In this document: in pieces, positions 8,299-15,923 of the stretch
Position numbering within the stretch: position 1 is the stretch's first letter
Layout of the letters: each line of letters begins with the position of its first letter
Source: Chryseobacterium daecheongense
GTDB lineage: Bacteria; Bacteroidota; Bacteroidia; Flavobacteriales; Weeksellaceae
Length of the DNA stretch: 64,000 nt
Reading direction: 5' to 3'
NCBI GenBank assembly: GCA_027920525.1
Contig: CP115858.1
Location: 744,001 to 808,000 of the forward strand
The notes under the pieces: generated by a model
Seen by the model: only the letters and a program-made list of their open reading frames with translations
Database searches by the model: none
Told to the model about the DNA's origin: nothing
Position numbers and translations under genes: made by a program

Positions 8299-8400
8299 CA
8301 ATACAGTAAATCAATTTACCACCAGTTCTTATGATCTGGTGTTTCTTATTTAAAACAGTTTTTGAAAACTGATATAGGAATATATTAATTCAGAAAGCGA

Positions 8401-9291
8401 ATGAAATCAAAAAATAGCGCATCGATCCATATTCCAATGGGGGAAATGGATGTTTATATTGTATCGGACGGATATTTTGGAATAGGTAATCCACAACCTA
8501 TTTTAGCTCCTGAAATTGAAGAAGAGAATGTACAGAATGCTTTAAAATCTTTACACTTACCCGGATCTGAATATGAGATGCCTATTACCACCCTTTTTAT
8601 CAAGAGAGGAGACCGTCATATCCTTGTGGATACCGGCGAAGGGTATCATGATCCCGTAAATGCTGGCTGGCTTCAAAATAGCTTATCGGAAGCAGGGTTC
8701 TCACCGGAAGACGTTACGGACATCCTGATCACGCACGCACACAGGGACCATATCGGGGGAATCCTTTTTGAAGATGGCGGAAGAAGATATCCTAATGCAA
8801 AATATCACATACCGGCTCCGGAATATAACTTTTGGAACAGCGAAGCAAAAGATTTCTCCAAAAGCAAAATGACTGTTTATCCAACAGGAAAAATACAGAC
8901 CGATATCCTTGGAGCGATTAAAAATGAGCTTACTATTTTTGAGCCCGGCGATGTATTATTCTCATGCATCAAAACAGAACTGGCACCCGGCCATACACCC
9001 GGGCATATTATATTGCATATATTTTCCGGTGACCAATCTATCACACACCTCGTAGATGTGGTTCATTCTTCTTTGCTCATTGCTCATCCGGAGTGGGGCA
9101 CCCAATGGGATGTTAATTTTGAAGAAGGAGTTGCTACCAGAAAACGGATTTTAGAAAGTTGTTCTTCCAATAATACTTTAGTGACCACCTGCCATCTTCC
9201 GTGGCCAGGGATAGGATATATCGGGAAAACCGAAAAAGGCTGGCAATGGATTCCGAAAGCACAATCAGATCCCTATTCAATAAGGATCTGA
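8401..9291 (+). CDS. MBL-fold metallohydrolase, lactonase-like
   Basis: 296 aa. The metallo-beta-lactamase zinc motif HAHRDH is at residues 112-117. Further metal ligands follow: the His of LAPGHTPGHI and the Asp of HLVDVVHS. This layout (VDTGEG, then HAHRDHIGG, GHTPGH) is that of AHL-lactonase/methyl-parathion-hydrolase-like enzymes, so a lactone or ester substrate is likely, but quorum quenching is not shown. No signal peptide is present. It stands alone with its own promoter-like element and is followed by a convergent gene. Confidence 0.8.
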   Translation: MKSKNSASIHIPMGEMDVYIVSDGYFGIGNPQPILAPEIEEENVQNALKSLHLPGSEYEMPITTLFIKRGDRHILVDTGEGYHDPVNAGWLQNSLSEAGFSPEDVTDILITHAHRDHIGGILFEDGGRRYPNAKYHIPAPEYNFWNSEAKDFSKSKMTVYPTGKIQTDILGAIKNELTIFEPGDVLFSCIKTELAPGHTPGHIILHIFSGDQSITHLVDVVHSSLLIAHPEWGTQWDVNFEEGVATRKRILESCSSNNTLVTTCHLPWPGIGYIGKTEKGWQWIPKAQSDPYSIRI

Positions 9292-9311
9292 AGTATTTTT
9301 GGATAATACAA

Positions 9312-9767
9312 TTAATTAAAACTCCAGAAGCTGGTATGGCAGAGGTCCAGAAACTCATCGGTGATTATCCGGTCATCTGCAGAATAAAACAGGAATTCCG
9401 TACAACCATGCACTTTAGCATCAATCAGCTGACCCGATAATGTGGTTTCATTTCTCCATTCGAGGGTAGCATTCAAGGAAACGGATATTTTTCCTTCGTG
9501 ATCTGAAACAGCTCCTGAAATATTCTGAATTTCTATGGGATTATTTAAATGGGTATATAAATACTTCTTTACAATAGGCTCTAAAAAGCGAAGGGTCATC
9601 TCTTTGACGATTCCTACACCCGAAAAATTTCCTGATTTGATCCTTTCATACGAGACAAAATCATTTAAAGCATCCAGAACATCTGCTTTGTCCTGAAGCT
9701 TTACAATGTAGTAATCTTCAATTCTGTGAGCGGTCCATAGATTGCCGGTAACAATTTGTGAATTCAT
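9312..9767 (-). CDS. PPC/DUF296-domain protein with altered metal site
   Basis: 151 aa. It aligns by eye with the PPC (DUF296) protein at 45620-46087: SGNFSGVGIVKEMTLRFLEP, ISGAVSDHEGKISVSLNATL and LSGQLIDAKVHGCTEFLFY match that protein's GITGIGAVSEATLRYF, ISGNVSELNG and AGHLLDAKICGAGEFIFY. The bacterial family normally has a His triad (HxH and GHL) that binds a metal. Here these positions read SLN and GQL, so the site is lost. The gene follows the Crp-like gene after 21 bp and is probably co-transcribed. Function is unknown. Confidence 0.75.
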   Translation of the reverse strand: MNSQIVTGNLWTAHRIEDYYIVKLQDKADVLDALNDFVSYERIKSGNFSGVGIVKEMTLRFLEPIVKKYLYTHLNNPIEIQNISGAVSDHEGKISVSLNATLEWRNETTLSGQLIDAKVHGCTEFLFYSADDRIITDEFLDLCHTSFWSFN

Positions 9768-9788
9768 GATAGTTAGTTTTGCTTAAAA

Positions 9789-10382
9789 TTAATAGAAAAT
9801 TTTTCGGTTCACAATTTTTAATTCATTTTCTTTTTCCATATTTTTTATAACACGAATTACAGTTTCTACACGAAGCCCTGTTAAAGAAGCCAATTGTTGC
9901 CTGGTTAAAGGGATTTGAAAAGAATACGGTGTCTTATTTTCGTCATAGCTTTTAAGATAATCCATTAAGAGTTTTAATTTGGAAGCGGGATTTTGAACGG
10001 AAAGATTATACAACATAACATATTTGTAATACATCCGTTCTGCCATACACTGGTAAATATTGTTGGAAACTTCAGGATTTTCTTTCATTAAAATTAAAAA
10101 ATCCGATTTAGAGAGTTTGAGGACTGTGGAGGGGGTGAGGGATTCCGCGTTCATGGGATAGGGCTTATCGACAAACAAAATGGATTCTCCAAAGCTATTC
10201 CCATCCGAAAAAATATTCTGAATGAATTCTTTTCCGTCTTCCGTATAATTATTGAGTTTTATTTTTCCTTTAATAATTTGGTAGTAATGTAGTGCAAGTT
10301 CTCCTTCCCGGAATATCGTGTCGCCTGATTTATAATTTTTAACTTCTGCTCCATAGGAAAGCAATAGATTTTCATTTATCAT
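9789..10382 (-). CDS. Crp/Fnr-family transcriptional regulator
   Basis: 197 aa. The N-terminal cNMP-binding-like barrel spans residues about 15-125 (FREGELALHYYQIIKGKIKL, SFGESILF). A C-terminal winged HTH follows with QIPLTRQQLASLTGLRVETVIRVIKNME. The GESILF turn is close to the phosphate-binding cassette but lacks the canonical RTA/RSA Arg. The DUF296 gene follows 21 bp downstream. Upstream lies a 562-bp intergenic region with paired GTGGTA repeats. The regulon is unknown. Confidence 0.88.
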   Translation of the reverse strand: MINENLLLSYGAEVKNYKSGDTIFREGELALHYYQIIKGKIKLNNYTEDGKEFIQNIFSDGNSFGESILFVDKPYPMNAESLTPSTVLKLSKSDFLILMKENPEVSNNIYQCMAERMYYKYVMLYNLSVQNPASKLKLLMDYLKSYDENKTPYSFQIPLTRQQLASLTGLRVETVIRVIKNMEKENELKIVNRKIFY

Positions 10383-10487
10383 GGTAATATCAGCTTATAA
10401 GGTTAAAAATTAAATATGCTGGTAAGGTAGCCGCTACCTTTGTTTAGTAAAGAGAGACTAATTTTCGGTAATTTCCTAAAAATCACG

Positions 10488-10504
10488 TACCACATCAGTA
10501 CCAC
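10488..10504 (-). repeat. GTGGTA-N5-GTGGTA site, left copy
   Basis: On the minus strand it reads GTGGTA CTGAT GTGGTA, so the half-sites are 11 bp apart, about one helix turn. It is 14/17 identical to the copy at 10679-10695, in inverted orientation. It lies about 105 bp upstream of the Crp-like gene start. Confidence 0.6.
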
Positions 10505-10678
10505 GTATTTTATTTGTCGGTATGTGGAAACATGCTGCTATAACAAAATAGAAAAACATTGATCATGATCATAAAAAGTAATGAGTGAAGCAGTGTACAT
10601 TTGAATTCTCACTTAAAAAATGCGGAATCTGGAAAAAACACTAAAAATAAATCTGACTGGCACTATAGAGAGACTCGC

Positions 10679-10695
10679 GTGGTATCTATGTGGTA
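10679..10695 (+). repeat. GTGGTA-N5-GTGGTA site, right copy
   Basis: It reads GTGGTA TCTAT GTGGTA on the plus strand with the same 11-bp period as the left copy, about 250 bp upstream of the LuxR-type HTH gene. Two identical half-sites on one face of the helix suggest tandem binding of a regulator. Confidence 0.6.
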
Positions 10696-10944
10696 TTTTA
10701 ATTTAACAAAAATTTAATCATTTTTTCTTTCTTTGTCTTTGTTAAAGCAAACTTTATTTTTAAAGGTATGAAGGAATTGTAAAAAATAGTTCAGTCTAAA
10801 AAATTAATGGTGTTCCTATTGTTTTCAATAACAATCAGAAGATTCTAAATGTATTAAAAATAATAGTGAGAAAGCGTATTAAACTCTGTAGCAGTGTAAT
10901 AAAATGATAACGTTGCAGAAACTAGTAGAGATGAGAAAAATATT

Positions 10945-11286
10945 ATGAAAAACGAAAAACCTGGATTTAATTTAGAAGATTTAAACGAAAAATTTTTTGC
11001 TCAAGACGAAATTATAGCATTAGCCAAAGAAAATTCTCCACGTCTATTGAATAAATTCAGATTAGTTTATCCCAATTTCTTTGAAAAAATATCCCTTATA
11101 CAACCCGATTTAAAAAATTCGGAATTGATTTTTTGTGTTTATCTAAAACTGAATTTATCAACAAAAGAGATTGCAACCTATACTTTTGTAACGCCAAAAG
11201 CCATCCAGAACAGGAAAAACAGAATCAGAAAAAAGCTGTTCATTCCCTCTGAAACAGACATTTACAAGTGGTTTAATGATTTATAG
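10945..11286 (+). CDS. small LuxR-type HTH protein
   Basis: 113 aa. The C-terminal half (residues about 60-105) is a LuxR/GerE-like HTH of the kind usually found at the end of Bacteroidota TPR or two-component regulators: ELIFCVYLKLNLSTKEIA, then FVTPKAIQNRKNRIRKKL. Here it stands alone without a TPR, sensor or receiver domain. A stop codon in frame 14 codons upstream shows it is not the visible tail of a longer gene. It could be a bare DNA-binding modulator. Next to it are the paired GTGGTA sites, a plausible target. Confidence 0.7.
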   Translation: MKNEKPGFNLEDLNEKFFAQDEIIALAKENSPRLLNKFRLVYPNFFEKISLIQPDLKNSELIFCVYLKLNLSTKEIATYTFVTPKAIQNRKNRIRKKLFIPSETDIYKWFNDL

Positions 11287-11292
11287 GAGGAT

Positions 11293-12024
11293 TTAGAACT
11301 GTATAGAAGTTTTATCAAGATCGTGATACAGTAATATATTCCAATGTTTTTCTTCGGCTTGCTTTTGCCAGTCTTGTCGTAATTCCATAGCTTTTCTGCC
11401 ATCAAAATCGCTTTTATAAGCGAGATGATAGTGCAGATAGGCTTCCTGTGGCAAATCGTCAGCACCATAAAAGGCCGTTTGCCCATCCTCATTGATCCAG
11501 AAAACCTGCATAAAAGGAGTATGTCCTCCAACCACTTGGTAAGAAATTTCATTGGTAATGCTGCCTTTATCATCATCCATCCAGACGATATTGGGTAATT
11601 GAACAAGCTTATCTAAGGTATCGAAATCAAACGATGGATTTCCGGTATTTTCACGTGCATATTCCAATTCACGCTTCTGGATATATAGGTCAGCATTGGG
11701 GAAAGTAGCCTCAAAGCCGGTTTCAAGGTGTCTGATCGCTCCTTCGATATGATCTTTATGTAAATGGGAGAGCAGGACTTTGGTAATCTGATGACGGCTG
11801 ATATTTTCTTTCTCCAGAATGTCTAAAATAACCATTTTTCCTGTTTGATTTTTCCAGCCCAATCCGGTATCAAGCAGAATATAATCGTTTTTAGTAATGA
11901 TCAGAAAAGGTTGTACAGCCATTTTTATTCCTTGGGTAAGATCAATTTTCCCCGTGGTTAAAAGACTGAAGTCTTTGGTTGGGCTGGCTACAAAATTACC
12001 TTCTTTTAGTGGAATGATTTTCAT
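11293..12024 (-). CDS. MBL-fold metallohydrolase
   Basis: 243 aa from the ATG at 12024. A TTG at 12072 is in frame, but the family begins near MKIIPLKEG, so I take the ATG. The zinc motif HLHKDH is at residues 87-92, with VVGGHTPFMQ and FYGADDLP supplying the third His and the bridging Asp. It has the general size and layout of the lactonase/MBLAC-type branch. The family is cytoplasmic. The substrate is unknown. It ends a few bases from the stop of the convergent LuxR-type gene. Confidence 0.78.
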   Translation of the reverse strand: MKIIPLKEGNFVASPTKDFSLLTTGKIDLTQGIKMAVQPFLIITKNDYILLDTGLGWKNQTGKMVILDILEKENISRHQITKVLLSHLHKDHIEGAIRHLETGFEATFPNADLYIQKRELEYARENTGNPSFDFDTLDKLVQLPNIVWMDDDKGSITNEISYQVVGGHTPFMQVFWINEDGQTAFYGADDLPQEAYLHYHLAYKSDFDGRKAMELRQDWQKQAEEKHWNILLYHDLDKTSIQF

Positions 12025-12190
12025 GTTGCAAATTTCCTGAATATTTGTAAATATTGAAAACTTTATTTTCAATACAAACTATCGGTAAAACCAATGTTAT
12101 TATCAAAAATGTCAATTTTTATCAACTCTGTATCCATCCCTTTTTATAATCTATTTGTAATTTTACGATTAGTAATAAGCAACAGTAAAT

Positions 12191-12721
12191 ATGAGCTCGA
12201 TAATACTCAATAAAGCATTTCCGGAAGACCTGGATATCCTGCAGATCCTCGGAAAAGAAACTTTTTCGGAAACCTTTGCAGCAAGCAATTCCAAAGAAGA
12301 AATGGATCTTTATCTTGAAAAAAGTTTTAATAAAGAAAAACTGACTGATGAATTGAATAATCTCGAATCTTATTTTTTTATTGCATGGGAAGAAGATAAC
12401 CCGATCGGATATCTGAAACTGAATTCTGGAACTGCACAGACTGAGCTACAGGACCATTCGTCACTTGAAATTGAAAGAATCTATGTAAAGAGTAGCCATC
12501 ACGGTAAAAAAGTGGGTCAGCTTCTTTATGAAAAAGCATTAAACACTGCCCAAGAGCTAAATAAGGCTTATATCTGGCTTGGCGTATGGGAAGAAAACCA
12601 TAGGGCTGTTAGTTTTTATAAAAAGAACGGTTTTGAGGAATTTGACAAACATATTTTCCGTTTAGGCAATGAAGAACAGACAGATCTTATGATGAAGAAA
12701 ACATTGAATAAACAATTTTAA
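12191..12721 (+). CDS. GNAT-family N-acetyltransferase
   Basis: 176 aa, one GNAT domain. The acetyl-CoA pyrophosphate loop is seen as IERIYVKSSHHGKKVGQLLYEKAL (residues about 95-118, in its Q/R-x-x-G-x-G/A form HHGKKVG). The end NHRAVSFYKKNGFEEF is typical of small-molecule or protein-amine acetyltransferases such as PaiA/SpeG-like enzymes. The substrate is unknown. Its stop overlaps that of convergent pdeM by 4 nt (TTAA at 12718-12721). Confidence 0.85.
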   Translation: MSSIILNKAFPEDLDILQILGKETFSETFAASNSKEEMDLYLEKSFNKEKLTDELNNLESYFFIAWEEDNPIGYLKLNSGTAQTELQDHSSLEIERIYVKSSHHGKKVGQLLYEKALNTAQELNKAYIWLGVWEENHRAVSFYKKNGFEEFDKHIFRLGNEEQTDLMMKKTLNKQF

Positions 12722-13362
12722 ATTTCATAGATCTCGGCATCGGTAAAAACAAAGAATTTTCCTCCTTTAGGAAGATTCTTTGTATCTAATCCGGTAAATT
12801 CACTGTAAGCCGGAAGAAGCAACTGCCCGGATGTTTTTACAAAACATGGAAGACGGATGTTTTTAACCGGAGAACTGATGACAAATCCCGGATGGATATG
12901 CCCTGTAATCTGGAACTTCGGATTCGAATTGTCGAAATCATGAATAAACAGGATATCTCCTAATTCAAGCACATTGGCTTTAAAATCAAGACATAATTTT
13001 TCATCCAGCACTTTGGAAATCCGGTCATGATTTCCTTCCACAAGATAGAATTTCAGATCCGGGTATTGATTTTTCCATGCACAGAATTCATCCACATCAG
13101 AATTATTTCCGGCATGAAGCAGATCGCCTACCATGATAAATTTTTCAGGCTGAAAATAAGCAATCAGCACAGAAAGACGCTCCAGATCACTTTTCATTAT
13201 ATGGTTCGCCAAAGCAATTCCATTTTTTCTGAAATGGGCTGTTTTCCCGATGTGAAGATCTGATAAAATCAGTGCTTTCTCTTTTTTCCAAAATACAGCG
13301 CGCTGATTGGTTAAGGTGAAGATTTCAGATTGAATGGTTACGTTTTTTGTGGCGATGTTCAT
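12718..13362 (-). CDS. pdeM: ligase-associated DNA damage response endonuclease PdeM
   Basis: 214 aa metallophosphoesterase. Motifs in order: SDLHIG with Asp35/His37, MVGDLLHAG, EGNHDR and a late GHIHPG, giving a complete two-metal site. The family is the nuclease partner encoded beside ATP-dependent ligase, Lhr-type helicase and MBL exonuclease in many bacteria, as here. It is the last gene of the leftward set and is separated from the helicase by 109 bp that contain a 7-bp tandem repeat. The repeat ends 6 bp from the start codon and occupies the place of a ribosome-binding site. The assignment rests on both motifs and context. Confidence 0.9.
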   Translation of the reverse strand: MNIATKNVTIQSEIFTLTNQRAVFWKKEKALILSDLHIGKTAHFRKNGIALANHIMKSDLERLSVLIAYFQPEKFIMVGDLLHAGNNSDVDEFCAWKNQYPDLKFYLVEGNHDRISKVLDEKLCLDFKANVLELGDILFIHDFDNSNPKFQITGHIHPGFVISSPVKNIRLPCFVKTSGQLLLPAYSEFTGLDTKNLPKGGKFFVFTDAEIYEI

Positions 13363-13368
13363 TTATTT

Positions 13369-13404
13369 GTTAGAGGTTAGAGGTTAGAGGTTAGAGGTTA
13401 GAGG
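13369..13404. repeat. 7-bp tandem repeat (GTTAGAG, five copies)
   Basis: GTTAGAG is repeated at 13369, 13376, 13383, 13390 and 13397, plus one base. The copies are perfect. On the pdeM strand it lies immediately upstream of the ATG. A change of copy number by slippage would move the upstream sequence relative to the start. Confidence 0.9.
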
Positions 13405-13471
13405 CAAAGTTAAAGATTATTCCGGTCTTTTCTCTTTTCTCTTTTTTCTTTGCTCTATTTACTCTCTTTTT

Positions 13472-15922
13472 CTATTTTCTTCCCTTAGTCGCCTGTTGTA
13501 TCAGCTTTTGTATCCTCGTATCTAACCCTTCACTTGAAAGCGTCTGACGAAGACTGTCAACTTTAATAGGAAAGCTTAAAGGGGTAAAAGTATTGGAATA
13601 TTTTAAAACAATCTTTGATTTTTCTATTCTCTTAAAAGCTTCCACGAGCCTTTGCTCCTGAAGCTGCATGTTGAAGACTTCCGTATAGGCCTGACGAACA
13701 AGGAAGTGATTGGGATCATAGTCTTCGAGTACTTTAAAAATAAGGCCTGCTGAGCTTTGCAAAGCTTTGTTCGATCTTTGTTGTCCCGGAAAATTCTGAA
13801 TCACCATTCCGGAGATCACGGCAATATCCCTGAATTTTCGCCGGGCCATTTCAGCCGAATTAATACTCGATATTACATCAACCATAAGATTATCCCGGGT
13901 CAGGATCTTTTGCAGATTATCTTCATGTATCGGAATCTCCTTATCACTGAACAATTCAAATCCGTAATCGTTCATGGCCATTGAAAATGAAATGGGAGCC
14001 AGTTTTGAAATCCTGAAAGCGATCAGGGCAGCCATCACTTCGTGGACTAAACGTCCCTCAAAAGGGTACATAAACAAATGATAACCTTCTCTGTTTTTAA
14101 TAAGTTCTACCAGAAACTCATCTTCTCTCGGTATATGGGACCTTTTTTCCTGATTAACCAATAATGGATGTAAAAATTTCAGCTCTTTTTCCGAAGATGA
14201 AGGATTCAATGCACCGGAAAGTTTTTCCCTTAAGAAATGCCCCAGATTTGAACTTAAAGGCAACCTTCCTCCAAGATAGCTCGGAGCCAGAGCTTTTCCC
14301 TTTGCCAACCGTACATAAACGGTCATATCCTTCACCATTGCTACCTCAAGAACTCTTCCAGCCAAAATGAACTTCTCTTCTTTTTTAAGCTTTGAAATAA
14401 AATATTCCTCAACCATTCCGATATAGCCTCCGGAAATAAATTTCACTTTCAGCATGGCATCACTTACAATCGCTCCCATGTTCATTCTGTGCAGCATAGC
14501 TATTTTGCGGGAAGTAACTTTAAACAAACCATCTTCCATAATAACTACCTTATGAAACTCCTCATAACTTTTCAGAGCACTGCCGCCAATGGTAAGAAAA
14601 TCTATTATAGCCTGCCATTCTTCATCCCTTATTTCCTGGAAAGTATAAATGTTTTTAATTCTCTGATAGGTTTCGTCAGGGTAGAAACCATCACCTACAG
14701 CTAAAGTCATCAGGAACTGAACCAATACGTCAAAACACAAAACCTGAGGTTCCCTGGGCTCTATAACTTTCTGTTTGACGGCTTCCTTCAATGCTGCCAC
14801 CTCGATCAGCTCCAGGGAATGGGTAGGAACACAATATATTTTTGAAGTTTCAAAAGGGGAGTGTCCGCTTCTTCCTGCCCGTTGCAGAAATCTTGCGACT
14901 CCTTTTGCTGATCCTATCTGGATCACTGTATCAACAGGTTTAAAGTCGATACCTAAATCTAAAGATGAAGTAGAAACAACAGCCTTTAATTTGCCGTTAC
15001 TTAAGTTTTCTTCAATCCAGATCCTTAAATGAGCATCTATGGAACTATGGTGAATGGCAATTTGCCCGGCAAAATCAGGATATGCATTTAAAAGCAGCTG
15101 ATACCACATTTCACTCTGGCTCCGGGTATTCGTAAAAACAATGGTAGATTTGGATTCCAGAATGATGGGAACAATTTTATCTGCCAGTTTAGCCCCGAGA
15201 TGTCCAGCCCACGGTAAAATTTCAACTTCATCCGGAAACACAGGAATGATATCGATCTTTTTATGTTGTTTAGCCGTGATCTTCACTTTTTTTACATCAT
15301 ACGGTATCAGAACATCCATTGCTTCTTCAAGATTGCCTATTGTTGCGGTAATTCCCCAGATCTTTAGTGTTGGAGCATATTTTCTGACCTGCGAAATTCC
15401 CAGTTCCACCATCACACCTCTTTTGGATCCCAGCAGCTCATGCCATTCATCTACAGCAATACAGTGAAGATTCTGGAAGAATCTAACATGATTTTTCTGT
15501 CCCAGAAGCAGATGTAAACTTTCCGGTGTTACGACAAGGATTTCAGGCATATTTTTTACCTGCTGCTGTCTGGTTTTAGGATCAGTGTCACCATTTCTGA
15601 CACCTACTGTCCAATCCAACCCGATTTCATTGATAGCTTCTTCCATGGCTTTAGCAATATCTTTGGAAAGGGATCGGAGAGGAGTGATCCAGATCATTTT
15701 AAGTCCTTTTTTAAATTTCTCAGGATGATTAAGAAAATCTGTAATTAACGCCAAAAACACGGAATAGGTCTTACCAAATCCCGTAGGCGCAATAACCATT
15801 CCGCTGTATCCATTTCCAAATTTCCACCAGGTATCCGTTTGGAATTTAAATGGGGTATTACCTTTTTCAGCCATCCATTGCTGGATAACCTTAAATCCGT
15901 TGGTATGTTCAAAAGCACTCAA
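13472..15922 (-). CDS. ligase-associated DNA damage response DEXH-box helicase (Lhr-type)
   Basis: 816 aa superfamily 2 helicase. Walker A is APTGFGKT (residues 45-52) and Walker B is DEWH (158-161). SAT-like motif III appears as GITATIG. The second RecA domain follows with SSLDLGIDFKPVD and QRAGRSGHSP. The long C-terminal half (winged helix plus Lhr core) matches the bacterial Lhr-core family that unwinds DNA with 3'-5' polarity. The start is a TTG at 15922: the frame has a stop four codons before it, and the next Met (at 15877) would trim 15 residues. It begins 1 nt after the ligase stop, so translation is coupled. Confidence 0.9.
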   Translation of the reverse strand: MSAFEHTNGFKVIQQWMAEKGNTPFKFQTDTWWKFGNGYSGMVIAPTGFGKTYSVFLALITDFLNHPEKFKKGLKMIWITPLRSLSKDIAKAMEEAINEIGLDWTVGVRNGDTDPKTRQQQVKNMPEILVVTPESLHLLLGQKNHVRFFQNLHCIAVDEWHELLGSKRGVMVELGISQVRKYAPTLKIWGITATIGNLEEAMDVLIPYDVKKVKITAKQHKKIDIIPVFPDEVEILPWAGHLGAKLADKIVPIILESKSTIVFTNTRSQSEMWYQLLLNAYPDFAGQIAIHHSSIDAHLRIWIEENLSNGKLKAVVSTSSLDLGIDFKPVDTVIQIGSAKGVARFLQRAGRSGHSPFETSKIYCVPTHSLELIEVAALKEAVKQKVIEPREPQVLCFDVLVQFLMTLAVGDGFYPDETYQRIKNIYTFQEIRDEEWQAIIDFLTIGGSALKSYEEFHKVVIMEDGLFKVTSRKIAMLHRMNMGAIVSDAMLKVKFISGGYIGMVEEYFISKLKKEEKFILAGRVLEVAMVKDMTVYVRLAKGKALAPSYLGGRLPLSSNLGHFLREKLSGALNPSSSEKELKFLHPLLVNQEKRSHIPREDEFLVELIKNREGYHLFMYPFEGRLVHEVMAALIAFRISKLAPISFSMAMNDYGFELFSDKEIPIHEDNLQKILTRDNLMVDVISSINSAEMARRKFRDIAVISGMVIQNFPGQQRSNKALQSSAGLIFKVLEDYDPNHFLVRQAYTEVFNMQLQEQRLVEAFKRIEKSKIVLKYSNTFTPLSFPIKVDSLRQTLSSEGLDTRIQKLIQQATKGRK

Positions 15923-15923
15923 A

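Larger units (their letters stand above)
10383..10944. other. 562-bp intergenic region with paired repeats
   Basis: No convincing gene. It separates the leftward Crp-like gene from the rightward LuxR-type HTH gene. It contains two 17-bp sites in opposite orientation (10488-10504 and 10679-10695), a perfect 12-bp palindrome TGATCATGATCA (10560-10571) and a long AT-rich stretch from 10696 to 10944. It is probably a shared control region. A small RNA cannot be excluded. Confidence 0.6.

Noticed and set aside
8320..8341. Riboswitch-like leader before the MBL gene at 8401
   Set aside because: Only a 6-bp stem with a 10-nt loop is visible, with no conserved aptamer features.
10488..10695. Miniature inverted-repeat element bounded by the two GTGGTA sites
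   Set aside because: No target-site duplication at the outer ends, and the half-site structure fits regulator binding better. A search for other genomic copies would decide.
13369..13404. CRISPR array or telomere-like repeat
   Set aside because: Units are 7 bp without spacers; it is a simple tandem repeat.
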